From Apostichopus californicus (Eukaryota > Echinodermata > Holothuroidea > Aspidochirotida > Stichopodidae), in assembly GCA_020650975.1 (NCBI GenBank), contig JAIPMN010000666.1:1-32603 (forward strand): 32,603 nt of DNA. Direction: 5' to 3'. The notes under the pieces were generated by a model. It made no database searches, had not been told where the DNA came from, and saw nothing but the letters and a program-made list of their open reading frames with translations. The translations under genes were made by a program, and so were the position numbers. Each line of letters starts with the position of its first letter. Position 1 is the first letter of the stretch. Below are positions 1-10,800 of this stretch, one piece after another.

Positions 1-524
1 GGGTGAGGCGCACGCCTCTTCCTAAATCCTCGATCCGTCACTGGCTACCCTTTGTATATAATAGGGATCAGCGCTGTAATGATGTCACTGTTCCTCTTTC
101 TCTTCCCGGTGTCTTGGCGTCTTCTACTATCTCCTTTTCTCCTTTGTCTCTCTTTCTTCTTTGTATTTCCCCTTCCTTCCTCTCCTCCTCCTCTATTTTC
201 CCCTTTTTTCTTCTCTCTCTTTTTTCTCTCTCCTTTTTCTTACCCAAGGGGGGGGCGCCCCCAACGCCCCCCCTCTAGATACGCGCCTGTAAATGGAATA
301 CGACTTTTTGGATCCGTTTCGGGCAGTTGTTCATGACAGTTATTCCTATCACATAAGTCTATAATGAATGTTAGCTTTGTGTCTCCTTTAACTTTGTCGT
401 TCGTATAATAATTGAATAATTGATTGTCAATTGTCCATTGATACTGGAGTGGGGATTTGTGAAATCTGCTTCAGTATCATGTACATTCAAAAATAACTAT
501 CGCTAGTTTTGGGCAGGGCATACA
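1..524. repeat. GC-rich repeat remnant, pyrimidine-rich tract and unique DNA
   Basis: Positions 1-45 (CCTCGATCCGTCACTGG) and 244-292 (a G run, CGCCCCC, then CTCTAGATACGCGCCTG) look like the ends of a transposable element. Between them, 105-243 is almost pure C/T on the plus strand. The open frames here have Ser/Phe/Leu/Pro-biased composition from this tract and are not genes. From 300 to 524 I see nothing recognisable. Confidence 0.35.
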
Positions 525-938
525 GTCCTTCTTTGACACAGACAAAATCATTTACAATGCGGATAAATTGGTTTACATTAATTCAACAGTTGATCGACCT
601 CAGAAGTACATTTTTGACCATTCCCATCACCAACAACAGAAAAGAAACACTTGCAAAAACATACTCCATATCATATCGAGAGAGTGAACATATGCCACAG
701 GCATCTTGTTTCATCGCATGCTATCAATAAATCTTGTTTCATTTCCTTTACACAGGAACATCATACTCTATGACACAGACAAAATCAATTACAATGCGAC
801 TAAATTGGTTTAAATTCAGCAATTCCTCGACAACAGAGGTACATTTGTGACCATTCCCTTCACCAACAACAGAAAAGAAACACTTGGAAAAACATTCATC
901 GCATGCTTTCAATCAATTTCGTTTTAATCCCTTTAGAG
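525..938. repeat. Tandem duplication of the 3' end of the lectin gene
   Basis: Two diverged copies start with GACACAGACAAAATCA at about 535 and 771 and share CAACAACAGAAAAGAAACACTTG, ATCGCATGCT and a pyrimidine-rich CCTTTA end. The second copy ends at the real stop codon (933-935). The first ends at a TAA (748-750) preceded on the minus strand by codons for EYDVPV, resembling the real ending VYGVPL. The first copy has about 50 extra bases around 670-720. Confidence 0.65.
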
Positions 939-1144
939 AGGAACACCATATACTTCCACTTCACACAGGGTAAGGAGTTTATTGTGTCCTGGCAGACGCA
1001 CCGATACATCCGTCACAGTCTTGTCCAATGTAAACACAATGGGATTGTCAAGTAGTTCCTTGGAACCTATGGTACCTATGATTTCGTTCTGAAGCGGATC
1101 AGCTGCAGTGCCAGCTAAGACTTGAGCCCCAAGAAGTCTCTGAC
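933..1144 (-). CDS. F-type lectin coding exon 5 (terminal)
   Basis: The acceptor is AATTCTGTAG; the frame runs from GQRLLGAQV to the family's terminal strand LTLCEVEVYGVPL, then TAA at 935-933. Cys172 is the usual last Cys of the domain. I could not identify a polyadenylation signal. The end of this exon and its 3' flank are duplicated downstream (525-938). Confidence 0.88.
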
Positions 1145-3820
1145 CTACAGAATTCCGGAAATTAAATGACATCGATATTGATCAAAAAAATAAGCATGAT
1201 AAAAATTGCGAAACGTTTTCAAAATTCCTCTGCTTAGAGGGCAATTCAATGTCTAAAAGAGGCGGGAAAATGCATGTTTGGTGATAAAAACCGATGAACA
1301 TTAGGAAGAATTGTGACATGCGTCCATGGACCACAATTACGTATATTTATGTTACAAGTCAACATTTACAATAAAGCGACATTTATTGCAAACGATATTA
1401 ATTGGTCATATATCAAGTAACATTCTGTTTGGACTATGGCAAAAAAGCATCCGTTAGTGCGATTTGCGAACTTACCCAAAGTTCCTTCAACACGGTTATA
1501 TATGTGGATACTTCCCACTTGATAAGATGCACCAAGATCAACATTCCACGATGGATTAGTTGACCACACTGTCGTTTGAAAGAAAAGTGGTTATTATTGA
1601 AATCGTTCCATCAAAAAATCAGACAATCAAGTGACGTAACATTACACTAAACTTAAAATTGAAGAAAAAAAAAAACTTTTTAATAACTTGTATTAAATTC
1701 AGTATCAGATTTGGCAGGTAATAATAATTTTCAATCAAACTTAATACACATAACATATATATTTTGTTTGCGAATATAGAGAAGCACAATAATGAAAATC
1801 GTATATACCTTAACTCACCTACCCCATGCCAACCCATCCCTAACGTATCTCTTCTTATCAATGGGGCAAAATTATGATTCTCAATTAACAAAAGAAATGA
1901 TTTATAAGCCAACTGGTGCAACATTGTTGACACATTTACGGATAAGCATAAGTTCGACACACAGGAAAGGTGACATAAATCGTAAGGTGCAGACAGCTCG
2001 GTATCTAATGACGACTGGAGTATATATGGAACTAGTTCGAACATGAGACGTTGATATTTAACGATTGACAAACATATTATAATACTCTTAATAAGACCGA
2101 CAACCGACTCCAAACTCTGCGGTGGTATATGTTACCACTAACATGTTCCTGTACAGCTTTGAGTTCCATAATATCCGCTGGTGTTTCCGTTGACAGCATT
2201 TTCTGATTTCCCGTTTTGGTTGTATGTGGAGTCTTGTTTTGTTTGTTTTCCTGCGGCAACTGACAGATATAGACAACAAAAATAACAACGTTATTATTTA
2301 AGAGGTCCTTGATATTATTCCTAACACAATATGTTACTTTATATCTAACAAGATATGCTTCTCCTTACAAACAGTCTAACCACCCCACATAATGTGTTGT
2401 GGACTGACAATAGGAGGTTCAGTGGTGAGGGGACAGGATGAAACCCCGGAGCTCTCGAGTTCAATCATTGGGCCCACTTAAATATGGCAGCTAAAATAAT
2501 ATATTATCATTTTCATAACTGATAGTATTAAACGTCTTCACGATGAGATCTATGTGACATACCTGTCCCCAGACACGACCCCATTGACATCGACAATACA
2601 TGCAGTTGGTGTATCAGTATCTCAATTGTAACATTATAGTTAAAAGGTTTCGAGCTACAGATTGGCTCTAAACGTGTCCATAAGAACGTCTAGTTAATGT
2701 AAACCGTAATTGTTAAGTTATTTTATAGTGTCATACAATAAGAAACGGATATTTGATAGTGAATAAAAGAGAATACACAAAACTGTTCGCCCATCAAACG
2801 GAATGTCTGATATCTTTGATGACTGTGTTAGCAGGCTTATTAACATAGAAGACAATTCAGAGGGAAATATTTTAACGTTAGCAGCATATTCATAGACATT
2901 GCGTTTGAACTTTCAAAAAGTGGCCCAACAAAGAAAAGAGAAAAAAACAGAAACAGTGGACGAGTTAAACTATATCTTATGTACATGTTGCTTGATGACT
3001 ATAGAAACGTGAAATAGACAACCGGTGCTACTTACCATTATGTGTACAGATTGTCACGCTAGTCCATTGGCCACCGTCACACGTTTGTGCTGTAGAACCC
3101 AAACAAACAAAATATAGTGTTATATATATATAAATATATATATATATTGCATATATATATGAAGTTTTATTTATCCAATGTCACACTTTTTGTGTGTTAT
3201 ATTTATACTTTCCATTCCACTGTCAGTTCTTGCTGACGAGTATCCCAAGGGGATCAAAAATTACAGCACATTTTATTATACAGTACTCCTTATTTGTCAA
3301 CTATGCGTCACATCTTTTTCCCCACTGATGCTTTTTTTTTTTTTGAGTAGGCTACACTTGGGTTTTCTTTACAATAAATATTTTATGTTTTGAGATTGGC
3401 GTCCAAAATATACCTACAATTATCTCAATCTGTTTGACCAAAGGTCACTAACAATTTTACGATCAATATTCAGCAGAGAAATTTGCCAATATTTACCATT
3501 CAACCCAAAACGATGGATACAGTATGTATGATTTACTAGTTATCTATCCCTACACACAATGGTAATAAACACAAACACAGTTCCGCCTATATATCCAACT
3601 TAACTAAATGAGACTTCCTGACAATGACATACTTTTTCATATTTTATAACAAATTCTCTCAGCTAACCACAATAAAACTGTTTATTCAACATATTCAATA
3701 TATAACATCCTAAATGGACTCTTCTTTAGTACATAACATTAACAGCTTACCGGATGTTCCGACAACCAGACAAGACAATATCACTGTGAACGTTCCGGTA
3801 TTGATAAGATCCATCATCAT
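933..3820 (-). CDS. Secreted F-type lectin (fucolectin/FTP-domain protein), 5 coding exons
   Basis: Five exons join in frame: 3820-3751, 3089-3036, 2259-2143, 1568-1476, 1144-933 (546 nt, 181 residues plus TAA). All introns are GT..AG and all are phase 1. Residues 1-23 form a signal peptide (three Met codons, then a hydrophobic core), so the product should be secreted. Residues 24-41 hold Cys27 and Cys38 in a TCDGGQW...TIC stretch. Residues 42-180 form one FTP domain: the NVAAGK start, the STYN strand, SCTGT at 76-80, NPSWNVDLG, IYNRVEG, GQRLLGAQV and the ending TLCEVEVYG. F-type lectins bind fucosylated glycans and often act in innate recognition. Here the usual HX26RXDX4(R/K) signature reads Gly79, Arg106, Glu108 and Gln113, so canonical fucose binding is doubtful. 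The first ATG of three was taken as the start; the other two would shorten the signal peptide by one or two residues. Family assignment is firm; ligand is unknown. Confidence 0.87.
1476..1568 (-). CDS. F-type lectin coding exon 4 (central FTP strands)
   Basis: The acceptor is ACGACAG and the donor TTTGG|GTAAGT. It encodes WSTNPSWNVDLGASY and GSIHIYNRVEGTL, the family's NPWWRVDLG and IYNR strands. The vicinal Cys-Cys often found after IYNR.D is absent. Joining to the last exon gives ...EGTLGQRLLGAQV, a clean FTP junction. Confidence 0.88.
2143..2259 (-). CDS. F-type lectin coding exon 3 (N-terminal half of FTP domain)
   Basis: The acceptor is ATCTGTCAG and the donor ACAT|GTTAGT. It encodes residues 42-80, AAGKQT...DSTYN...NAVNGN...SCTGT, which match the first strands of the FTP fold. 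The family usually has SCTHT at the end; here the His is Gly79. The frame used is not the longest open one here, but only this frame agrees with the phases on both sides. Confidence 0.85.
2395..2475. repeat. Possible SINE fragment
   Basis: GGTTCAGTGGTGAGGGG and GAGTTCAATCATTGG resemble diverged tRNA-type promoter boxes, inside lectin intron 2 (2260-3035). The rest of that intron has no exon consistent with the reading frame. Confidence 0.2.
3036..3089 (-). CDS. F-type lectin coding exon 2 (Cys-containing linker)
   Basis: The acceptor is TTCTACAG and the donor AATG|GTAAGT, phase 1 at both ends. It encodes about 18 residues with TCDGGQW and TIC, so two cysteines 11 residues apart that may form a small disulfide loop before the lectin domain. 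Joining to the next exon restores the family's NVA..GK start, which confirms the splice. Confidence 0.8.
3117..3160. repeat. AT dinucleotide microsatellite
   Basis: Interrupted (TA)n run just upstream, in gene direction, of lectin coding exon 2. The remainder of intron 1 (3090-3750) is AT-rich with a T13 tract near 3332-3344 and no recognisable gene. Confidence 0.8.
3751..3820 (-). CDS. F-type lectin coding exon 1 (signal peptide)
   Basis: Encodes residues 1-23 plus one base: three Met, then a short polar stretch and a hydrophobic core (TVILSCLVVG). The donor is TCCG|GTAAGC. A CCCTAG acceptor lies at 3841-3840, 20 nt upstream of the first ATG, so a short 5'UTR probably continues to 3839 and a separate leader exon lies further upstream. 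Confidence 0.8.
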
Positions 3821-3839
3821 CAGCTGATTATCCAAATTT

Positions 3840-5616
3840 CTAGGGACATAATATGATGGTTAAAAGCAGTAATGTTGTTACATTACATACATGTCAAGAG
3901 CATCATCTTTCTCTAAGAAATGCATAACATGATTCTATGCGATTCTTTAATGTATTATACACTACACTACTAATATCAAAAGTCGATAAAGAACACACTA
4001 TGAACCAGATAAAAATACTTGATACGAAAGTCTACACTATATAAACAGTTGCCTGGCAAAATCGGTTCCGTTACTCACGTGGTTCCAAAGTTAGAAAACT
4101 AGTTTTGGAAACTTTCCTAAGTGATACAATTTTGCTCCCCATGATACTACTGTAAAGTGATTTGTTTCAAAGCTGAATAACTCCCAACTGACGTGCATAG
4201 GAAGATTGCAATTTTCACAAAAAAAAATGAAAAAATGAATCGTGGGTAACTGGGTTAAATAATGAACAGTGTGAGATACTTAGTCGTACAAGGCTACATG
4301 TTGAAAATCAATGAATAAGACTAACTGCAAGTTGAGCCTAATTAAACCCAAGTCAACTCGAAACGCCATTTGAGTGACATGGAAGCACGTGATAACGGGG
4401 AAACATGATCGAGACCAACAATACTAACATTCATGTTACGGTAATGAAGCTATTTACTTATTCAAGCCTAGGATATGGAACATTGATGACCGTGAATTTG
4501 AGGTGAACCAAATTAAGGAGACCTTCACCGCTGTCGAAGTTGATGGAACGGGTTAACTATCGTTGTGCCAGTAGCATAATTTTCTCTCATAAATATATCA
4601 TTTCATATTTCATAAGTATAAATGAAACATCTTTCCTCATCTTCCATTGTTACAGAATTACAGCAAATATTGGATGCTTTTTTTTGTAAATAGTCAAATA
4701 GTTGCAATGATGGGACTCGATTTTAGTATGAGAAAACAAATTTGTTTGTCCTCCCACCGCATGCTTCTCATAGCTCTTTGTAGTTTAGAATATTTGATAG
4801 AGGGTAACTCAAGAATCTTCCCATGCATAATTTGTTACCAAGATGTTGTATTCATAACCTACATCTCCACTCGAATAATGAATTGCAATTAACATAGACT
4901 TGGCTGAGCTATGTCTTTGCAGTAGAATACGCGGTACTATGGCTTTGAAAGCTGTCTGGTGGGGAGTAAAATTTCTTGCCCGGGGTCACATTCTTCCCAC
5001 ATTTGCTCAAACCCGTCCGTGTAAGGACTACCTTTAATTAGAATACATGTCACCACCACCCTACCCTCGCTTCCATCCCCGAACTTGAGTAGCAAATCGA
5101 CAACAAGCGTTTCAATTCAAATGACAATCTAAACTCTCAAGATTTTCGATTACATTCGACCCTATAGGTAGTCCTTGTGATTATAACATTGTTACAATTG
5201 TTGCTTTCTTCTATTTAGTAACAATAACAAGTCAAAATTAAATATACCTCAAAGTCTACTTGCCCCTAATTTCAATTTGTTTTTTTTAATCAATTTTACA
5301 TAGGAAACGGGTTTCGTGTTTTAAGGGTAGGTTATAGATTCTGGAAAAATAATCAATGACTATAGACAAAAAGAAAAGCAAGAATCAGCAGGAATGACGG
5401 AATGAGACAAGAAAATTCAATGACAAGATATAACTTCGTTATTTGTATTAAACTGTTAATAACTCGATTATAAGGAGCAGGAAAGTCAGGGTTGTTACAA
5501 ACTTAAGTCACTTAATAAATTAAAATAATACTGAGGCGTTTCTAACGGTGTGTGAATGTTACATGGCGTGTGCAGAATGACATAAAATGCACAGAAAATA
5601 GTTGTAGATGACTTAC
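3840..5616 (-). other. Probable first intron of the lectin gene
   Basis: AT-rich sequence between the CCCTAG acceptor and the GTAAGT donor of the leader exon. It holds only short open frames, the longest 81 codons on the plus strand at 4647-4892, with no recognisable domain or splice support. Confidence 0.4.
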
Positions 5617-5659
5617 CTTGATATGGTCAACAGGTATCTTCAAAAACGACTGTCTGTCT
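5617..5659 (-). other. Probable non-coding leader exon of the F-type lectin gene
   Basis: A strong donor (ATCAAG|GTAAGT) ends at 5617 and no start codon lies between the predicted start site near 5659 and the donor. The matching acceptor is CCCTAG at 3841-3840, 20 nt before the first coding ATG, giving an intron of about 1.8 kb. The assignment rests on the splice-site match, position and the TATA box upstream. Confidence 0.45.
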
Positions 5660-5681
5660 GAAAAGTAACGGATGAGTGTCC

Positions 5682-5687
5682 TTTATA
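5682..5687 (-). promoter_or_regulatory. TATA box, probable promoter of the F-type lectin gene
   Basis: The minus strand reads CCATATAAAGG here. A TTTTCAGAC initiator-like sequence has its A at 5659, 28 nt downstream of the first T of TATAAA, the usual TATA-to-start spacing. A strong splice donor follows 43 nt later. Confidence 0.4.
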
Positions 5688-5959
5688 TGGTTTACGGCAT
5701 CCCCTTCTTAGTCGTCTTGTCGCCACGTGTAAGAATAATGCTGGTACCTTTCCTACTTGATAAAAGAATTGTAGTAAGTGAGGCATAAGAATATAACGTT
5801 TAACGGAAAAGTTGAAAAGGTGAATGTACATTTCTGGAATTGGTTGAACTTGGTATCTATTACTTCAGTCGATACTATTTCCGACCCGGAAAGGAAAGGT
5901 ACTTGAAGTGCGATGAAGCAAGTCGGTTGCACAGTTCGTGGTACTTGACTTAAAATATG

Positions 5960-7260
5960 AATCAAAGAATTGGCGGTTTATTTGTCATCTGGAACAAGCT
6001 GTCAGCGAAATCACACAGACTATGGCATAGACATATTATGTGCAGAGGCATGCACTCATTCAGTCATTCATGCAAGACCACAACCAGCAGTTGTGATCCG
6101 TTAGTTGAGCTAGTTGGAACCAACCTTCCAGGCCTCGGAATACTGGAGGCCCGGTTCAATGATCCACATACAGTGCCTATCGCTACACCTCCTGGTCAAT
6201 TCCAGCCAATCATAAGCTCACGCATTTTAGTCACTCAGCAACCAAAATTGTTTCTTACAGAATATAGACACATTTTGGCTTTAATTGTTCTCACTTTAAA
6301 GTTCATGGGCATTGCACTGAAACTATAGAATATTACTTAAACTAAAACAAAGCATTGGAACATATTGAAAGAGTCTTTCATGAAGAAGAGAGCTCACAGA
6401 GTTTAGATATTAAGATATTCCCTTTTTCACCCTATCTCAACATTTTTTACTTGCACTTTTGACAATAACAATGAACATGGAAACAGAAGACCAGTTACTA
6501 GCCACCCACCCAATGTGCATGGCTTGATCAGTTCGTACTGTGAATAAAAGACAACCGTTAAGCAGTATAAACTGAAGCGTGTTATAACACCGTAACATAT
6601 GTTAGACCTGTCAGCAGAAGCCACTGTGTAAAAATTCCTAAGAGAGACGAATTCAGTTCTCAAATGACTGATTAGGAGTCTAAACAACTGTCCCTCTGTT
6701 TTCCTAGTAAGAATGCCTTGTAAAGATGATTCAAATTTCAGCTTTTAATTATCATCTACTTTCTGTTCAAATGTGGACGAAATTATTAGCGAAACCTTAG
6801 AGTAGTCTGGTTAGTCAAATCAATCATTATGTATCGGACTGTGTGTTTATTAGTTTCTGTCTGTAAGTCCTCAGTAGCAGGTGGACATAACCGTAACACA
6901 TGTTAAGAAAATAAACTAGATTCAATGTTTACTGCGAAATGAGAAAGAAAACTAACAGAATGCTATGAAGTATACCTTCACTACGTAATCGAGTGTCAAA
7001 AGGAGATTTAAACAAACTTAATGTAGCCTACAACCTATACAAACATTGCTCAATATCATACTGTGTTTTAGTAGATTTACATCACTTCTCTATCAAAAAA
7101 ACTAACGACTTTTAGAGTGGATAAATTGCTTGTATTCTCAAGAAAACGTCCATTTAAAGATTAACAAACACAAATATTGTGAATTACCATTATCATTAAC
7201 CATGTCAAAATATTATCGAATATGACGAAAAGTTGACCTTGCGTATTTGGGATAAGAAAG
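5960..7260. other. Intergenic, no supported gene
   Basis: The longest open frame is 123 codons at 5957-6328 on the plus strand. It has no family motif, and I do not call it a gene. The rest is AT-rich unique sequence. Confidence 0.5.
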
Positions 7261-7306
7261 GAAGTTTCGAGTAACCCTTTAACAAACAAAGGTTACTCGA
7301 AACTTC
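7261..7306. repeat. Perfect 16-bp inverted repeat (hairpin)
   Basis: GAAGTTTCGAGTAACC at 7261-7276 and its exact reverse complement at 7291-7306 flank a 14-nt loop. Either strand could fold into a stable stem. It could be a small inverted-repeat transposon end, a regulatory hairpin or chance; no gene is near. Confidence 0.85.
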
Positions 7307-9711
7307 AAACAAGGGTTGTTACGTGACCGATATTGGTCTTGTCGATACCTTGACGTAATAATATGAAGTAATGTAAGTTTGATCGGAATATAATCATGAA
7401 AGAGACAGGAGAACAGAAAATTCTCGAGAAAAATTAGCAAATATGTTAAGTATCGTTTCATCTTCTTGACACGAGAATATTGCTAGGGTACCATTAGTAT
7501 AACTATAGACAGATTTACTATAGACAGCTAATTTATGTACAAGCTATTTTCGTCTTGAATTGAACCTGCATATGTAGTTTTGCGCACAAAGTTATTTAGC
7601 AATAAAATGTGCCATAAAGTGAGCGAAATGGAAGCTGGTTTGCTTTATACATAGTGTGTACCTTGCATATACAATCAATACTTACGTATGATACGCCAAA
7701 TGGCACAATGGCACCGATTTTAGGTGCAAGTACCTTGTTTTTCACTATCTCCTCATATTTTATTCAACTTGTTATGTTAGCCAAATATCAATCTCTCTTC
7801 CACCAGTTTTCAACAAAGTTGTTCTTGTAAAAGTAATATCTTTTATTGTTTTATTTGTTCACTTGCTTCATCTTCAGCCCAAATAACTAATTAGTCTGAT
7901 AGTGGGTTTGCCACTGCTCTTTTTGAACGCAAGAAAACTATTTTTGAATAGGTCAAAGAGGATTTGAAGTCTGTCACAAAACTTGCCACACTGTTAAGCC
8001 AGGAAACGGGGGATAAGTGACATGTTGGTTATCTCATATTTAGTTCAAACCCTCTGTCTCACATTTTATAGATTGTGTAAAAATTAAGATGTACTTATTC
8101 ATTGAACTTGCGTGGAAATAAGTTGTATAGTTAAATGATATAATGGATACTTTACAAAGTCATCTTCGCTGAATTTTCCAGTTTGATACTACAAACAGGG
8201 CTGCATCTGTCATTTTGTATATATATTGTATTGTTCAAAACATAAGTCGCAATTTCGTTACGTTAGCACTGTATAGCTACCTGTAAGTCATTGCGATTTT
8301 AAGGCTCACATTTACTGTGTTCATTTAATGATCTTGTCCAACATGCAACAGTAAAAAAGTTCTGGGTGGATTGCAATTACCATTCTTCTTTACAACTCCC
8401 TTAACTAACTTCTCTCGTTTTCATAATTTTTAACATGATAGCTTCATTCATTAGTAGTGTATATTTGTTCTGTGAAAAAGACATTTTGTAGTGTTCAATC
8501 ATACTGTTAAACTATCAACTACTGATCATTGGTGCTCTTGTCATAGTAATGACTACGCACATTTTAACCACTTCTTCTTAGTTTCAACATCTATATTAAG
8601 CTTTCAAAAATGGTCAAACTTTCAAACAGTTTAACGAAGATAGAAATAAACGTGTTAAACAGTTATTTTTAAATTCAATTGTTTGTATTATTTGTCTATA
8701 CATGTACTTATTATTTCAGTCTGTTGAAAATCCGGTTAAACAGTTTGTACGTTGGAAGAAAGGAAGAGAATGGCTATTAATTAGCAATTAGTTGGATCAA
8801 TAGACCAAGACTCATGGGCAGAGCGGTTACGAATTCGTAACTGCAGTTTATTCTAGGCCATGAAGAGCGTTTAAATTGTCACGGGGTTGAACATAAGATA
8901 CTTATGGTGATATTCTATTACATTCTGTGGTCTCTCCTTCCCTTTGAGAAATGTTGATGCGGTAAGGGGGCTGTAATGTATGATAGAGCTATAATTTTTA
9001 TCTTAAACATATGTCTAGTACAACTTTAAGTGTTGCCAGTATTTACGACTTTTCGTGCATGTGTCGTTAAATGTAAGACCTTTTGGGGTAAGAGTAAGGA
9101 GGAGGCACGTTGACCAATGACGACAGTGGCTACAACCCTGTATATGATAACAGCATAACAATTTTGTATGCGTATATAAGCATTAGACTGCCAAGGACTG
9201 ATATAATAACTAAATTAACAATGTATTATAGATGTGTCAAGTTCAAGTACAAATGATGTGTACTGTGTTGTGTGCATGCATGAAAGTTGCAAGAAACCAC
9301 AAAGGGATTTGGTTTTGTAAATATCTGAATTTCGTGAAATTCGTGGATTCACTAAATTAATTATCAATCCTAAGATCTGCCTAGACTGATCCTTTAGCGG
9401 ACTCTTGCAATTTTTGTTAATATCTATCACACGTACAACAAATAGATGCGTTAGTTGTTTTCATTTGTATGCTATGAAATAATGAATATGAAATCGTTTC
9501 GTGCTTGGAAGGTAGTAACACTTCTTAACGAACAGAAAGAAAAACAAAGCCCAACTTTGCAGTCACATTTACTTAGTTTGAATTGTAAAACCGAGTTACT
9601 TGGTGAAAAGTCAAAGAACACATCTATAACCTAAGTTTAAACGTAATAATGTTTTGCAGATATTATCATTTTCTTAGTATTAAATTGCTATGTATTATTA
9701 ATATTTTGTAA
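7307..9711. other. Intergenic, nothing recognised
   Basis: AT-rich sequence with only short open frames. No splice-site pairs bounding protein-like frames and no clear repeats were seen by eye. Confidence 0.45.
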
Positions 9712-10455
9712 CTATAGAACCTGTGCTTTCGTCAAAACAAGATCGCCATCAATATTCACGCAGTGTACAGGAACGACTTGCATTGCCAAATTTGATTACA
9801 TTTTGATGAATTGACACCTAAATAATTTGCTGGTATCAAGTAAACAAAATTTTAAAAATTGACACATCAGGGTCATATGCTATACTCTGCTCTGATAACT
9901 TCAGAACCCGAGCTTTCGTCAAAACAAGATCGCCATCAATACTCACGCAGTGTCCAGGAACGACTTGTTTGATAACATATTGATGAATTGACACCTAAAT
10001 AATTTGCTGGTAACAAGTAAACAAGTTTTTTAAAAAATTGACACATCAGGATCATATGCTATACTCTGCTCTGATTACTACAGAACCCGAGCTTTCGTCA
10101 AAACAAGATCGCCATCAATACTCACGCAGTGTCCAGGAACTACTTGCATTGCCAAATTTGATTACATTTTGATGAATTGACACCTAAATAATTTGCTGGT
10201 AACATGTAAACAAGTTTTTTTAAAAATTGACACATCAGGGTTATATGCTATACTCTGCTCTGACAACTACAGAACCCGAGCTTTCGTCAAAACAAGATCG
10301 CAATCAATATACATGCAGTGTTCAGGAACGAAATGCATTGCCAAATTTGATTACATTTAAAAAAATTGACACCTAAATAATTTGCTGATAGCAAGTAAAC
10401 ACGTCTTCTAATTAATTGACACATCTGGGTCACTTGCTAAACTCTGCTCTGATGA
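9712..10455. repeat. Four-copy tandem array, unit about 179-189 bp
   Basis: Copies begin GAACC..(A/T)GCTTTCGTC at 9717, 9904, 10083 and 10272, each followed by AAAACAAGATCGC, GGAACGA, ATTGACACCTAAATAATTTG and ending in ACTCTGCTCTGA. Copy 2 lacks a block of about 15 bp (CATTGCCAAATTTGATTACA region). Copy 4 is the most diverged. No unit keeps an open frame. Confidence 0.9.
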
Positions 10456-10659
10456 AATTGTAAACAAACAACAGTTCTTTGTAAACCAACAAAAAATGCA
10501 TTATTGCTTGAGACAAAAGTTTGATTAATTTCTAATTGTTTTTATTTTAATTGAATTGGTAACGCTGTACACATTTTTCGTTTGTAGGACGTCAAAGGAA
10601 AACTGTGTTGCATTCTTGTACCAAAGTTCACATTAACATGTAAATGGGGTCATGAATAG

Positions 10660-10705
10660 GTGCGGCGGATCCAGGAAAGAAGGGGGGTTGGGTATAACCC
10701 TCCAA
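10660..10705. repeat. Possible transposable-element end
   Basis: GCGGATCCAGGAAAGAAGG, followed by a G run and GGGTATAACCC. GATCCAGGAAAGAAG recurs near 17833. Similar GC-rich short motifs occur near 1-292, 15340 and 27955. Confidence 0.25.
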
Positions 10706-10800
10706 ACTGATGGAATACTTGTTTACTCACAAAATACCGTAGAAAACACACACATACAATGAGCTATTCAACAATTTAAATATTGGAATTACGACTTACT

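Noticed and set aside
3..336. Open frames of 91 and 94 codons in the pyrimidine-rich start
   Set aside because: Ser/Phe/Leu/Pro-biased translation of a C/T tract in overlapping frames; low complexity.
1619..2113. 164-codon minus-strand frame in lectin intron 3
   Set aside because: It is Leu/Ile/Ser/Phe-rich translation of AT-rich intron with a poly-A tract, and it overlaps no splice-compatible exon.
2077..2288. Two long minus-strand frames over lectin exon 3
   Set aside because: Both are the wrong frames; only the third frame (AAGKQT...SCTGT) fits the F-type lectin family and the splice phases.
5957..6328. 123-codon open frame on the plus strand
   Set aside because: It is the longest frame in the intergenic part but has no family motif, no splice or promoter support and a chance-like composition.
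9712..10455. CRISPR-like or coding repeat array
   Set aside because: Units of about 185 bp are similar along their whole length without spacers and without an open frame.
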